From contig CAMLLB010000005.1 in the NCBI GenBank assembly GCA_946480815.1, forward strand, positions 58,373 through 122,372: a DNA stretch of 64,000 nt, read 5' to 3'. Within the stretch, counting starts at the first letter, position 1, and each line of letters opens with the position of its first letter. The DNA comes from an uncultured Flavobacteriales bacterium (GTDB lineage: Bacteria; Bacteroidota; Bacteroidia; Flavobacteriales; Crocinitomicaceae). Positions 34,914-42,509 of the stretch are shown piece after piece. Both the position numbers and the translations under genes were made by a program. Under the pieces are notes generated by a model. It saw only the letters and a list, made by a program, of their open reading frames with translations, was not told the origin of the DNA and searched no databases.

Positions 34914-37112
34914 ATGTTTCGGTTCATTCTCTCCCTCTCAATCCTGGTTGTTTGCTTTTTTGGTCTTTCAAATCAAGCAAAGGCTGGTAATGGAGATGAA
35001 GGAAGCTACCGCAAGGCATATCTTACGGAGAAGAACACTACCAAGAAATTTTGGCGCCAGGTAGCGCTTGGAAAATTCTACCAACTGAACAACGTCCAGA
35101 AAGCAGACTCTATCCGTTATGCGATTATTGATGCGAGCCGTGCGGAATCCGATTCTGCCAAATTGCAGGCTTTGATCTTTGATTTACGGGTTGAAGCATT
35201 GCTTGGGAATAAAACGGCTTACTACGCCAAGATTCTTCAGTTGCAGCCTTATTTGTCGCGCACAGATTCCAAACTGAACCAGGTCCATATTTTCCATTTA
35301 TTGGCCGAATACCACATTGCCTTTCGCGAGTTCGAACAAGCAGATATTTATTTGACTGAAGCCCTTCGTTTTTCGAAACGGGTGAGAAGTTATGCACTGA
35401 TCGCAGAAACAAACCGCTTGTTGGCGAAATTGAACATGGAGCAAAACAAACGGGATGCTTCACTGAAATTTGCCGAGACGTCGATTCAATATGCGCGCCG
35501 CTCTACGGATAAATCATTGACCGCGAAATGTGTCAACATGCAATCGGCGATCTATAATTTCTTCGGGCAGGTGGAATTGTCCGTTTCCAAGAATTTTATC
35601 GCACTCCAATTGGCAAAACAGGCAAATGATTATCCTCAAATTGCCCAGTACCAAAGAGAGATCGGTGAATCACAATACCAGATCTTCAATTACGACAATG
35701 CCAATAATTTCTTCATGCAATCGCGGGAAACGGCTTTGAAAATCCAGGATCTCCGGTTGGTTGGATTGGCAGATACGGACATTGCACTGGTGAAACTGGC
35801 CAAAAAAGAATACGAGGAGACGATTGCAGATTTAAAACGAGTTGTCCTGACACTTCAGGCGTATAATGACCAGGATGGATTGGGATTGGCGCATAAATAC
35901 CTGGGGAATGCGTTTAATGAACAAAAGAAATACGATGAGGCCCTGCGTTATTACAACATGGCGCTGGTCTATTTTGAATCTGCTTCGAACCGGTCTGAAA
36001 TTGCGTCAGTATACCATTTAGTGGGAACTGTTTTTGCTGAACAGGGGAAATACAAAAATGCGCTCAATTACCTGAACCGTTCCATTGCTATTCGTTCGCA
36101 ATATGGGTACATCGGTGGGATTTATCCGTCTTACAAAGAAATTGCGGACGTATATAAGAAAACGGGGAATATGAAACTGGCATACCAGTATTTGGATATG
36201 TATTCCGATTATTCGGACAGTGCCCGGATTGTAGAAGTCAGCGCCAAGATTGCCGAATTGTCTGAGTTGTACCGTTCCGAACAGCGGGAACGTTTGATCG
36301 CGATCCAGGCAGATTCCATCGAATTGCAGCGCAAACAAAAAGAAAACACGGAACTTCGGAACATCTTCCAGATGTATATCATTATCGGTTTTATTGTCTT
36401 GCTGGCATTGGGAGCATTCATTATCTACAACCGGTGGAAACAGCGAAATATCCGCCAATTACAGCGTGAAGCCGAAATGAACCAAACCTTGTTGCGTTCG
36501 CAAATGAATCCGCATTTTGTTTTCAATGCGATGTCGGTAATTCAGAGTTACATTTATGAGAACGATACGAAAAACTCAACGAAATTCCTGATCAATTTCT
36601 CCAAACTGATGCGTTTGATCCTGGAAAACTCTTCCAAAGAATTTATTCCGCTCAGCACAGAGATCGACATTTTGAATAAGTACCTGGAGACCCAGAAGTT
36701 GCGTTTCGGTGATCGCTTCGAATACGAAGTTTCGGTCAATGAGCAGTTGCTCCAGGAAGAAGCTGTGATCCCGCCTATGATCACACAGCCGTTCATTGAA
36801 AACGCGATCGAGCACGGTCAGTTGCACACCATTGAAGGAGGATTTATTCATGTGCGTTTCACCAAAGATGAGGAAATGCTCCATGTGATGATCGAGGACA
36901 ATGGAATCGGTCGAAAAGGTTCAGCGAACAACAAAAAAAGTGCGGAACACAAAAGTATGGCCATGAAGATCACACAGGACAGGATCAATAATCTGAGCTA
37001 CAAATACAAGATCCTTGGACGGATGGAAATAGAGGATTACGATAAAGAAAAGGAAACCGGTACATTGGTGAATATTTATCTGCCATACAGGACAGAAGGG
37101 GTAAGCAGTTGA
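34914..37112 (+). CDS. TPR-containing LytS-type sensor histidine kinase
   Basis: 732 residues. Signal peptide (FILSLSILVVCFFGLSNQAKA), then a periplasmic array of TPR-like helical repeats to about residue 450 (for example LAHKYLGNAFNEQKKYDEAL and HLVGTVFAEQGKYKNALNYL). One transmembrane helix (about 483-504) and a short coiled coil follow. The kinase module is of the His_kinase/LytS type, with phospho-acceptor His534 in QMNPHFVFNAM, and the ATPase domain has PPMITQPFIENAIEHG and DNGIGRK. The response regulator gene follows at 37269, so the two form a two-component system. The signal is unknown. Confidence 0.92.
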   Translation: MFRFILSLSILVVCFFGLSNQAKAGNGDEGSYRKAYLTEKNTTKKFWRQVALGKFYQLNNVQKADSIRYAIIDASRAESDSAKLQALIFDLRVEALLGNKTAYYAKILQLQPYLSRTDSKLNQVHIFHLLAEYHIAFREFEQADIYLTEALRFSKRVRSYALIAETNRLLAKLNMEQNKRDASLKFAETSIQYARRSTDKSLTAKCVNMQSAIYNFFGQVELSVSKNFIALQLAKQANDYPQIAQYQREIGESQYQIFNYDNANNFFMQSRETALKIQDLRLVGLADTDIALVKLAKKEYEETIADLKRVVLTLQAYNDQDGLGLAHKYLGNAFNEQKKYDEALRYYNMALVYFESASNRSEIASVYHLVGTVFAEQGKYKNALNYLNRSIAIRSQYGYIGGIYPSYKEIADVYKKTGNMKLAYQYLDMYSDYSDSARIVEVSAKIAELSELYRSEQRERLIAIQADSIELQRKQKENTELRNIFQMYIIIGFIVLLALGAFIIYNRWKQRNIRQLQREAEMNQTLLRSQMNPHFVFNAMSVIQSYIYENDTKNSTKFLINFSKLMRLILENSSKEFIPLSTEIDILNKYLETQKLRFGDRFEYEVSVNEQLLQEEAVIPPMITQPFIENAIEHGQLHTIEGGFIHVRFTKDEEMLHVMIEDNGIGRKGSANNKKSAEHKSMAMKITQDRINNLSYKYKILGRMEIEDYDKEKETGTLVNIYLPYRTEGVSS

Positions 37113-37190
37113 GACTTTGACTACGCTCAGTCTCCCTGGCTTATTACGGAGATAGTTTTAATAAAAAGGTGACTGAGCGTAGTCGAAGGC
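37113..37190. repeat. FDSAQS inverted-repeat element downstream of the kinase gene
   Basis: Arms GACTTTGACTACGCTCAGTC plus TCC (37113-37135) and GGTGACTGAGCGTAGTCGAA plus GGC (37168-37190), separated by 32 nt. It begins directly at the kinase stop codon and can fold as a 20-bp hairpin between the kinase and regulator genes. Confidence 0.8.
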
Positions 37191-37268
37191 ACTTTTTATA
37201 ATAAACGCCCTTACTGAGCGTTTAATTCTATTAAATGTCTATCTTTCCGAAAATTACTTTGACAAAGC

Positions 37269-38018
37269 ATGAAAAAAGTATTAATCATTGATGATGAGCA
37301 ACGAACACGTGAATTAATTGCTAAAATGATCGAATCATTTGATTTGGACATTCAAACATTCCCGGTTGGGGAAAACGTGCAATCAGGATTAGCTGCCATC
37401 AAAGAAATTAACCCGGATCTGGTGTTTCTCGATATCCAAATGCCTGATGGTACAGGATTCGATTTATTGAAAGCTGTTCCGGAAAAAAACTTCGAAGTAA
37501 TTTTTATCACGGCTCATGAGGAATTCGCAATAAAAGCGATCAAATTCTCTGCTTTGGACTACATTTTGAAACCGGTTGATCCGGAGGAATTGAAGGCAGC
37601 CCTTGAGCGCGCTTTGGAGTCTATGAAAGAAGCAGATGCCAAGCAGGAACCACAATTCGAAGCATTACAGAACAACATTCAGCCCAATCAGAAACGCAGG
37701 TTGGTTTTGAAAACCCAGGAAAGTGTTCACGTGGTAGATTTAGACCACATTATCCGTTGTGAAGCAGACCGGAATTATACATCATTCTTCCTGACAGAAG
37801 GGAAAAAGATCCTGGTCTCCAGAACACTGAAAGATTACGAAACATTGTTATCCGGACATAACTTTTTACGCGTACAGCAGTCGCATTTGATCAACTTGAA
37901 TTTTGTTGACCGTTACGACAAAGGAAACGGTGGAGCAGTGGTTATGAAAGACGGATCGGAGGTGCCTTTATCACCGGCAAAACGCGACATTTTCTTCCAG
38001 ATATTAGAAAGTTTGTAA
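37269..38018 (+). CDS. LytTR-family response regulator
   Basis: 249 residues. The receiver domain has the acidic pair in LIIDDEQRT and phospho-acceptor Asp55 in VFLDIQMPDGTGF, then ITAHEEFAIKAI and LDYILKPVDPEEL. After a linker, the LytTR DNA-binding domain spans about 145-249: RRLVLKTQESVHVVDLDHI, then SRTLKDYETLL, FLRVQQSHLINL, VPLSPAKRD. It is the partner of the LytS-type kinase 156 nt upstream. Its targets cannot be told from this window. Confidence 0.94.
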   Translation: MKKVLIIDDEQRTRELIAKMIESFDLDIQTFPVGENVQSGLAAIKEINPDLVFLDIQMPDGTGFDLLKAVPEKNFEVIFITAHEEFAIKAIKFSALDYILKPVDPEELKAALERALESMKEADAKQEPQFEALQNNIQPNQKRRLVLKTQESVHVVDLDHIIRCEADRNYTSFFLTEGKKILVSRTLKDYETLLSGHNFLRVQQSHLINLNFVDRYDKGNGGAVVMKDGSEVPLSPAKRDIFFQILESL

Positions 38019-38173
38019 GGCCTGTTAAATTAGTTCTGCTAAATATTCATTCAAATCCGGTATTTATTCATTCTACAGATCTTGTTTATTATACATAGCT
38101 ATCTTAGAAGAGGAAATAAGGAGAATGGAATCAGGTTGTTTTCTATGTTAGGTTGAAGTTAAAACGGAAAAAC

Positions 38174-38197
38174 ACTGCAATGGAGAGGCAGTTTTTT
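38174..38197 (+). terminator. probable terminator of the response regulator gene
   Basis: ACTGC and GCAGT stem with a 9-nt loop followed by a run of Ts. The short stem makes it a weak candidate. Confidence 0.45.
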
Positions 38198-38342
38198 CAT
38201 TTTCTAGTTTTATTGAAGAGTATACAGTTCTATCTCCGTCAAAGACTTGACCGATTTAAAAACTTAGAAACAACCTGATTTTCATTATTAATGATTGTTC
38301 ACACGCGACATACAAACTAAAACACTACTAAACTAATTAGAG

Positions 38343-38369
38343 ACTCATGTATTCATGGGTCTTTTTTGT
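38343..38369 (+). terminator. orphan intrinsic terminator
   Basis: AGACTCATG, loop TATT, CATGGGTCT (one G-T pair), then a T run. No coding sequence precedes it for over 300 nt. Confidence 0.65.
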
Positions 38370-38466
38370 TGAAAAGTATTAAACATTTCGTCGTTTAAAT
38401 GTTTTTTTATAAGTTTAGTCGAAAACTCAGTTTTCAATTCATCAATTCATTTATTTTTGCTCAAAA

Positions 38467-38760
38467 ATGGAAATGGACACAACTAATTTTGTTCAAATTG
38501 AAAAAGAAGAAGTGGCAGGTTTGCATTTTCCAAAAGAGGAAGTTTTGGAAGACACAGATTTGATTGCCATTCGCAAAGCGGATGTAAATCGTGCAATTTC
38601 ACTTGGGAATTTGGAACATTATAAAGTAAAGATTTACTTTGCAGACGATAGTGGGGAGAAGGTTGTGAATACAACTATCTGGGCAGTAACAGACGTTGCA
38701 ATCGTTTTAAAACAACATGTTCTTATTCCAACTCATCGTATCATCAAACTAGAAATATAA
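38467..38760 (+). CDS. conserved small protein of unknown function
   Basis: 97 residues, cytoplasmic, no signal peptide. It has an acidic N-terminus, a basic turn (IAIRKADVNRAISLGNL), then a strand-rich half (YKVKIYFADDSGEKVVNTTIWAVTDVAIVLK, here split only for description) ending in IPTHRIIKLEI. Small proteins of this layout are widespread in Bacteroidota but have no assigned role. First of three short same-strand genes (gaps 4 and 6 nt). ATG at 38473 is an alternative start. Confidence 0.7.
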   Translation: MEMDTTNFVQIEKEEVAGLHFPKEEVLEDTDLIAIRKADVNRAISLGNLEHYKVKIYFADDSGEKVVNTTIWAVTDVAIVLKQHVLIPTHRIIKLEI

Positions 38761-38764
38761 TAGC

Positions 38765-39121
38765 ATGTCGAAAAAAAAGTCAATCATTAGCTATGATAAG
38801 CTGAATATCGATCAGAAGAAACAATTATTAATCGCATTCCCGGAGGGGTTTTCCGGAAGCACTACAAAAATGACAAACCCGATTACCGGTGAAGTGTTCG
38901 ACTCATTATTGTGGGAAACAGATGAGATCATTTACCTGGTAAAATTGCCTAAGGTTACATTGAAATCTCCATCTGTAGATGATGACGATGAGGATGATTT
39001 CGAAGATGATTTCGATTCAGCTGACGCAAAAGGAGAAGAGGAAGAAGATGTTGCTGATGATGACGACGACGATTCTTACGATGATGCTCCGGATGAAGGT
39101 GACGATGAAGACGAAGATTAA
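38765..39121 (+). CDS. small protein with a long poly-acidic C-terminal tail
   Basis: 118 residues. The N-terminal 65 residues are ordered and mildly basic (KKKSIISYDKLNIDQKKQLL, then FPEGFSGSTTKM and FDSLLWETDEIIYLVKLP). From residue 72 on, almost every residue is Asp or Glu, with DDDDEDDFEDDF, GEEEEDVADDDDDD and GDDEDED. Such tails are seen in proteins that bind basic partners or mimic DNA; whether that is so here is inference. It lies between two other small genes in a tight cluster. Confidence 0.7.
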   Translation: MSKKKSIISYDKLNIDQKKQLLIAFPEGFSGSTTKMTNPITGEVFDSLLWETDEIIYLVKLPKVTLKSPSVDDDDEDDFEDDFDSADAKGEEEEDVADDDDDDSYDDAPDEGDDEDED

Positions 39122-39127
39122 GTATAA

Positions 39128-39349
39128 ATGAAAATAGACGCTGTCCGTCAGAATGATGGATGGCGTTTTTTGATTCAAGTGGAAGAACAGCAACAAGAAC
39201 TTCAGGATCAGCTGCAAGTTGATGAAAAAGCACTTAAACGTAAAAAATGGCTTAAGCGTGCTGGAATTGCCGGTTTTTTGTTCTTCCTCATAAAAGGCCT
39301 TGCCTGGATAGCCGTCGCGCTTTTTGCCTGGAAAGGCTGTTCAGCTTAA
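39128..39349 (+). CDS. small membrane-anchored protein
   Basis: 73 residues. The N-terminal 45 are hydrophilic with a Gln/Glu-rich helical stretch (VEEQQQELQDQLQVDEKAL) and a basic patch (KRKKWLKR). One or two hydrophobic segments at the C-terminus follow (AGIAGFLFFLIKGLAWIAVALFAW). It looks tail-anchored. Last gene before the left island boundary; 15 nt separate its stop from the inverted repeat. Confidence 0.6.
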   Translation: MKIDAVRQNDGWRFLIQVEEQQQELQDQLQVDEKALKRKKWLKRAGIAGFLFFLIKGLAWIAVALFAWKGCSA

Positions 39350-39364
39350 AATAGGATTTATTAT

Positions 39365-39413
39365 AAAACAGTAGGGGCGCGATTAATCGGTAATTAGTCA
39401 TCGCTTACACCAG
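39365..39413 (+). repeat. left 49-bp terminal inverted repeat of the island
   Basis: Starts AAAACAGTAGGGGCGCGATT and ends CGCTTACACCAG. The complement of 47660-47708 matches at 48 of 49 positions (G against A ten bases from the inner end). Weaker similarity continues inward for about 20 nt to the terminator. Confidence 0.92.
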
Positions 39414-39429
39414 CAATATTAAACAATAT

Positions 39430-39457
39430 AAAGGTCACTCAAACAGGGTGACCTTTT
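39430..39457. terminator. terminator at the left inner edge of the island
   Basis: AAAGGTCAC (39430-39438) and GTGACCTTT (39449-39457), with flanking A and T runs on both sides so it can act in both directions. It lies 37 nt past the stop of the minus-strand 198-aa gene. Confidence 0.75.
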
Positions 39458-39494
39458 ATAATAAAAATAAAGTTGTTATTCAGCAGTTTACATA

Positions 39495-40091
39495 TTACTG
39501 AACTGTGAGCTTATGATTTAATTGTATTTGTTTGGCTTGTAGAAATGCTTGAATCCCTTCATCCCAAGAAGGGAAAGATAGTTTTCCATGCTTAATCATA
39601 TTTAGAAATTTCCTTCCTTGATGTAAAGCTTCTTTTTCGTTTAGTGTCAGGTTTTTAAAGTCACTGAGTTTATTTATAACACCTTCAAATTCTTCTCTTT
39701 CATCAAGTAATTCATTATTGTTTGCATGCATTCTTAATCCGATTTCAAATAATGCAACATCCTCAAATATTTGATCTGGAATATCTGGATCAGTTATACG
39801 TCCAAATGAATTGAAACACTCGTAATAAAACTTTTTCATTGAGGGTCCTGCCTTAATTAAACCAGCGAAGTCAAAATGTGTTTTTTGAGAGATTTTGTTA
39901 ACATCATCCTCAATATTCCCAGCATTATATACAATCATAAATGGCAATTCACCATCCACTTCATCAATAAAGTCATCATAATTCCCATGTCTAATTGAAG
40001 CGAAGGGTTTTCTATGTTGTGATAGATCAGCGCCTGATTTCATTACTTTAAGCATATACGCTACTGTGTGAGCAATCCATAATTTGTCCAT
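39495..40091 (-). CDS. hypothetical protein of the island (198 aa)
   Basis: 198 residues, soluble, not recognised. Segments include MDKLWIAHTVAYMLKVMKSG, HGNYDDFIDEVDGELPFMIV, then a helical, acidic C-terminal half (LLDEREEFEGVINKLSDF). No signal peptide, membrane helix or catalytic motif stands out. It is transcribed outward toward the left island end and closed by the terminator at 39430. Codons are AT-rich like the rest of the island. Confidence 0.6.
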   Translation of the reverse strand: MDKLWIAHTVAYMLKVMKSGADLSQHRKPFASIRHGNYDDFIDEVDGELPFMIVYNAGNIEDDVNKISQKTHFDFAGLIKAGPSMKKFYYECFNSFGRITDPDIPDQIFEDVALFEIGLRMHANNNELLDEREEFEGVINKLSDFKNLTLNEKEALHQGRKFLNMIKHGKLSFPSWDEGIQAFLQAKQIQLNHKLTVQ

Positions 40092-40235
40092 AAGATTTTA
40101 TTTAATTATAAGTCATTTACGTATATAAGTAAATGATAATAGAATGTGACAAAATTGAAATTAAAGCTGATAGGCTTTGTTTTGTTTTTGAAGTTATAAA
40201 TTAATTATATTGTGAGCAATCTTAATTTAAACACT

Positions 40236-40445
40236 ATGCCAAGATATTATGTAAACATGAATGCTCAATCAGGTGGTGAGCATGAGGTCCATGTAGATGG
40301 ATGTAAAGAAGGAGCTAAGGCTTATAATCAGAGAGACCTAGGGAATCACCTTTCTTGTTCTTCAGCGGTTAATGAAGCAATAAGAATTGGATATCGAACA
40401 GCTGATGGGTGCAAGTATTGTAGTGAACCTTGTCATAAAAGATAA
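40236..40445 (+). CDS. small His/Cys-rich protein, probable zinc binder
   Basis: 69 residues from the ATG at 40236 (MPRYYVNMNAQSGGEHEVH); an in-frame ATG at 40212 would add 8 residues. Conserved-looking ligands are His16, His19, Cys23, Cys41, Cys59, Cys62, Cys66 and His67 (HEVHVDGC, then LSCSSAV, then GCKYCSEPCH). Small proteins of this YYVNxNAQxxGxHEVH type recur in Bacteroidota without known function. Zinc binding is inferred from the ligand pattern. A strong terminator follows after 5 nt. Confidence 0.7.
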   Translation: MPRYYVNMNAQSGGEHEVHVDGCKEGAKAYNQRDLGNHLSCSSAVNEAIRIGYRTADGCKYCSEPCHKR

Positions 40446-40450
40446 AAAGG

Positions 40451-40479
40451 AAAAGGGAGCTGACGGAGGCTCCCTTTTT
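40451..40479 (+). terminator. intrinsic terminator after the His/Cys protein gene
   Basis: AAAAGGGAGC (40451-40460) pairs with GCTCCCTTTTT (40469-40479); the T-run completes it. Confidence 0.88.
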
Positions 40480-40721
40480 CATCACTTAAAAGTAATTTTA
40501 AATCCCTTTTTAGTAATGCTAATTGATTTTACCCTACCGACTATTATCATAGTCATTAAGGTGAAAATTCCTTTTATCATTTATGTTAGAATTAAATGAT
40601 GAAGGCTAGTTTTAAAGTACTCTTTGTACAACTAGTCCTCTCGAACTAATTCTTCTCGTCAGCGTATAATTTTAATGAGAAAGAATACCCTTCTCTGTTA
40701 GTAGCTTAAAGATATAAATAA

Positions 40722-40922
40722 TTATTCCTGAATTCCCAGATGTTTAAATAATTTATCGAACTTCTCATCTGTCTGCTTTTGCACTTTCTTTATTTCACCA
40801 AGCAGTAAATCAGTTTGCTGTTGGATCATGGCATTAAATCCAGTCATCATTGCATCGTTACTTTGATTGATCGCATCAACCAGTTCTTTCATTTCCATTC
40901 CTTCTGTGTACTCTATTTTCAT
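40722..40922 (-). CDS. small coiled-coil protein, transposase-linked
   Basis: 66 residues. After EYTEGMEMKELVDAINQSND the protein is a single amphipathic helix (LLLGEIKKVQKQTDEKFDKL) and ends HLGIQE. It is the last of three same-strand genes (transposase, 103-aa protein, this one), 27 nt behind its neighbour. Probably a passenger of the transposon. Function unknown. Confidence 0.5.
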   Translation of the reverse strand: MKIEYTEGMEMKELVDAINQSNDAMMTGFNAMIQQQTDLLLGEIKKVQKQTDEKFDKLFKHLGIQE

Positions 40923-40949
40923 ATAAATATTTGTTTGTTACTTAAAAAG

Positions 40950-41261
40950 TCAATTCAGTACGCAATCATAAGATATAATTGAATCCATGATTGGTATGCG
41001 GAATTGATCAACTCTGTATGGCATAAACCTCTTTATTCTTTTTTCTGATTCCTGCTCATCTGAAATTAGATCAACGGGTTCATAAGCATACTCTTCTTCC
41101 AATCCCAATCGACGTAACGCCATAAGAACAATTTCGATCTTTTGTTCTTCAGGTATGCGTTTATCCTCAATTATTTGAAAGATCGTTTCAATCCCTCTGT
41201 ATTTATCTTCTTGCTGATTTTTCAAGAACATCAGCACACTAATTAATGTATATGTTTCCAT
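40950..41261 (-). CDS. hypothetical protein directly downstream of the transposase
   Basis: 103 residues, soluble, helical N-terminal half (LMFLKNQQEDKYRGIETIFQ, then EEQKIEIVLMALRRLGLEEE) and a basic, aromatic C-terminus (KRIKRFMPYRVDQFRIP). Its start is 2 nt past the transposase stop, so the two are probably translated from one message. Not recognised; such tight coupling suggests either an accessory transposition protein or a passenger. Confidence 0.5.
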   Translation of the reverse strand: METYTLISVLMFLKNQQEDKYRGIETIFQIIEDKRIPEEQKIEIVLMALRRLGLEEEYAYEPVDLISDEQESEKRIKRFMPYRVDQFRIPIMDSIISYDCVLN

Positions 41262-41263
41262 AG

Positions 41264-42427
41264 TTATGCAGCTTCTTTAATGTGTCCCTGACACGTGAGG
41301 TCTTTAACCATTTTAAGGTCTCTGTATAGTATTCGTTCTGTAAATAGATTTGGAATGAAGTCTTCAAATAATATGAAATCACCTTTTGATTTTCGATTCC
41401 ATTGGTATGTGAACATATCCAGATAACGCTGAGCATGATGATAGGTGAAATGAATATGTTTTCCCCGGATCATTCTCTTCAGATTCTTCCACGCATTTTC
41501 GATTGTATTCGTATGTATTTTGATTTCTTCATCATTCTTATCCCAACCCGTTCTAACGTATAAAAGCTGGTGATTTATAGTATGATGTTCTTCAAAATCC
41601 AAATGCATCTCCCTGTATATGACTGACTCATCTGTCATCAGTATGGCATCCCTTGATACATTTTTAATAAGATGAGAACAGACATTTACCCTTGTGACTG
41701 ATCGTCTGGATTCGCCAATTACCTTTATAATCATCCTACCACTATCACGTTCCACCATTCCGAATATGTAATAGCCAAGCTCAAACATATTCCGTTGACC
41801 CAGAAGTTGCTTTGCTCTTTTCCGTTGCATTTGCTCTTCTTTTGAAACACCTTTTAAACTGGCTCTCTTTTGAGGACCGTGCAAACTTCTTTTTCGCCTT
41901 GCGGTTAGACCATGAATCTTATCTTGTTCTGTATTATGTTTTGCTTTGGCAATAAGCAAGCGTTTGTTTCGATGGATCAGGGGACCGATATGTGTTTCGT
42001 CAGCTTCAACTATTCCACTTAGAATTATATCGTCATCAACATGAATAGCTGACCGCAACCGTTGCATCATGTGCCATGCTGTACGTTGTCTCACCCCAAT
42101 CAACTTTGCCATATCAATACTCGATATGCCTTTGAAAACCATCATGAAATAAATACACTTGAACCATTTCACCAATGGTAACTGAGAATTCTCCATCACA
42201 GTTCCAGTTTTGATTGAGAACTGGTAATAGCACTTCGAACACTTGTAGACACCACGTGTTTTAATATTATAAATCGCATGGTTATTCCCGCATTTGGGAC
42301 AGACTGGCTTGCTGTCAGACCAACGTTTCTGAATCAGATAATCCTTACAGGCTTTTTCATCTGGAAAACGCTTCTCGTGGTCTGTTAAACTGTATTTAGT
42401 AATATTCTCTGTTGTTTTGAATCTGTA
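41264..42427 (-). CDS. IS1595-type (ISXO2-like) transposase, start codon not found
   Basis: The frame is open for 387 codons from 42427. It has an N-terminal zinc ribbon with CPKCG and later CSKCYYQF, then KTGTVMENSQLPLVKWFKCI and a helix-turn-helix region (LIGVRQRTAWHMMQRLRSAI). The DDE core follows with VEADETHIG, ILMTDESVIY and HTNTIENAWKNLKRMI. No ATG, GTG or TTG lies before the zinc ribbon: the first GTG (42199) would remove the ribbon and about 76 residues. Either an unusual start codon is used or the start has decayed. Two small genes follow closely on the same strand. Confidence 0.85.
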   Translation of the reverse strand, partial: YRFKTTENITKYSLTDHEKRFPDEKACKDYLIQKRWSDSKPVCPKCGNNHAIYNIKTRGVYKCSKCYYQFSIKTGTVMENSQLPLVKWFKCIYFMMVFKGISSIDMAKLIGVRQRTAWHMMQRLRSAIHVDDDIILSGIVEADETHIGPLIHRNKRLLIAKAKHNTEQDKIHGLTARRKRSLHGPQKRASLKGVSKEEQMQRKRAKQLLGQRNMFELGYYIFGMVERDSGRMIIKVIGESRRSVTRVNVCSHLIKNVSRDAILMTDESVIYREMHLDFEEHHTINHQLLYVRTGWDKNDEEIKIHTNTIENAWKNLKRMIRGKHIHFTYHHAQRYLDMFTYQWNRKSKGDFILFEDFIPNLFTERILYRDLKMVKDLTCQGHIKEAA

Positions 42428-42432
42428 TTATG

Positions 42433-42465
42433 TTGGAATCGTCATACCGGGTATGACGATTCCAA
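42433..42465. repeat. 33-nt perfect palindrome between transposase and DUF2130 genes
   Basis: TTGGAATCGTCATACC, a central G, then GGTATGACGATTCCAA: 16-bp perfect arms. It lies 5 nt upstream of the open transposase frame and 44 nt past the DUF2130 stop. No T-run follows on either strand, so it could be an operator, transposase-related site or RNA-processing hairpin. Confidence 0.8.
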
Positions 42466-42509
42466 ACAAATTTATGATGAGATCAAAGCGATTGCAAGAG
42501 CAATCCCAA

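Larger units (their letters stand above)
38019..38466. other. 448-nt intergenic region with two terminator-like hairpins
   Basis: No open frame of note. A short hairpin with a T6 run (38174-38197) probably ends the response regulator transcript. A second hairpin with a T7 run (38343-38369) lies 150 nt further on with no gene in front of it, so a small RNA could be encoded between them. A TATTTTTG box at 38452-38459 may drive the next gene. Confidence 0.5.

Noticed and set aside
40635..40643. GTCCTCTCG resembling the complement of the 23S rRNA sarcin-ricin loop
   Set aside because: Only about 9-14 bases match and the flanks do not continue the rRNA sequence.
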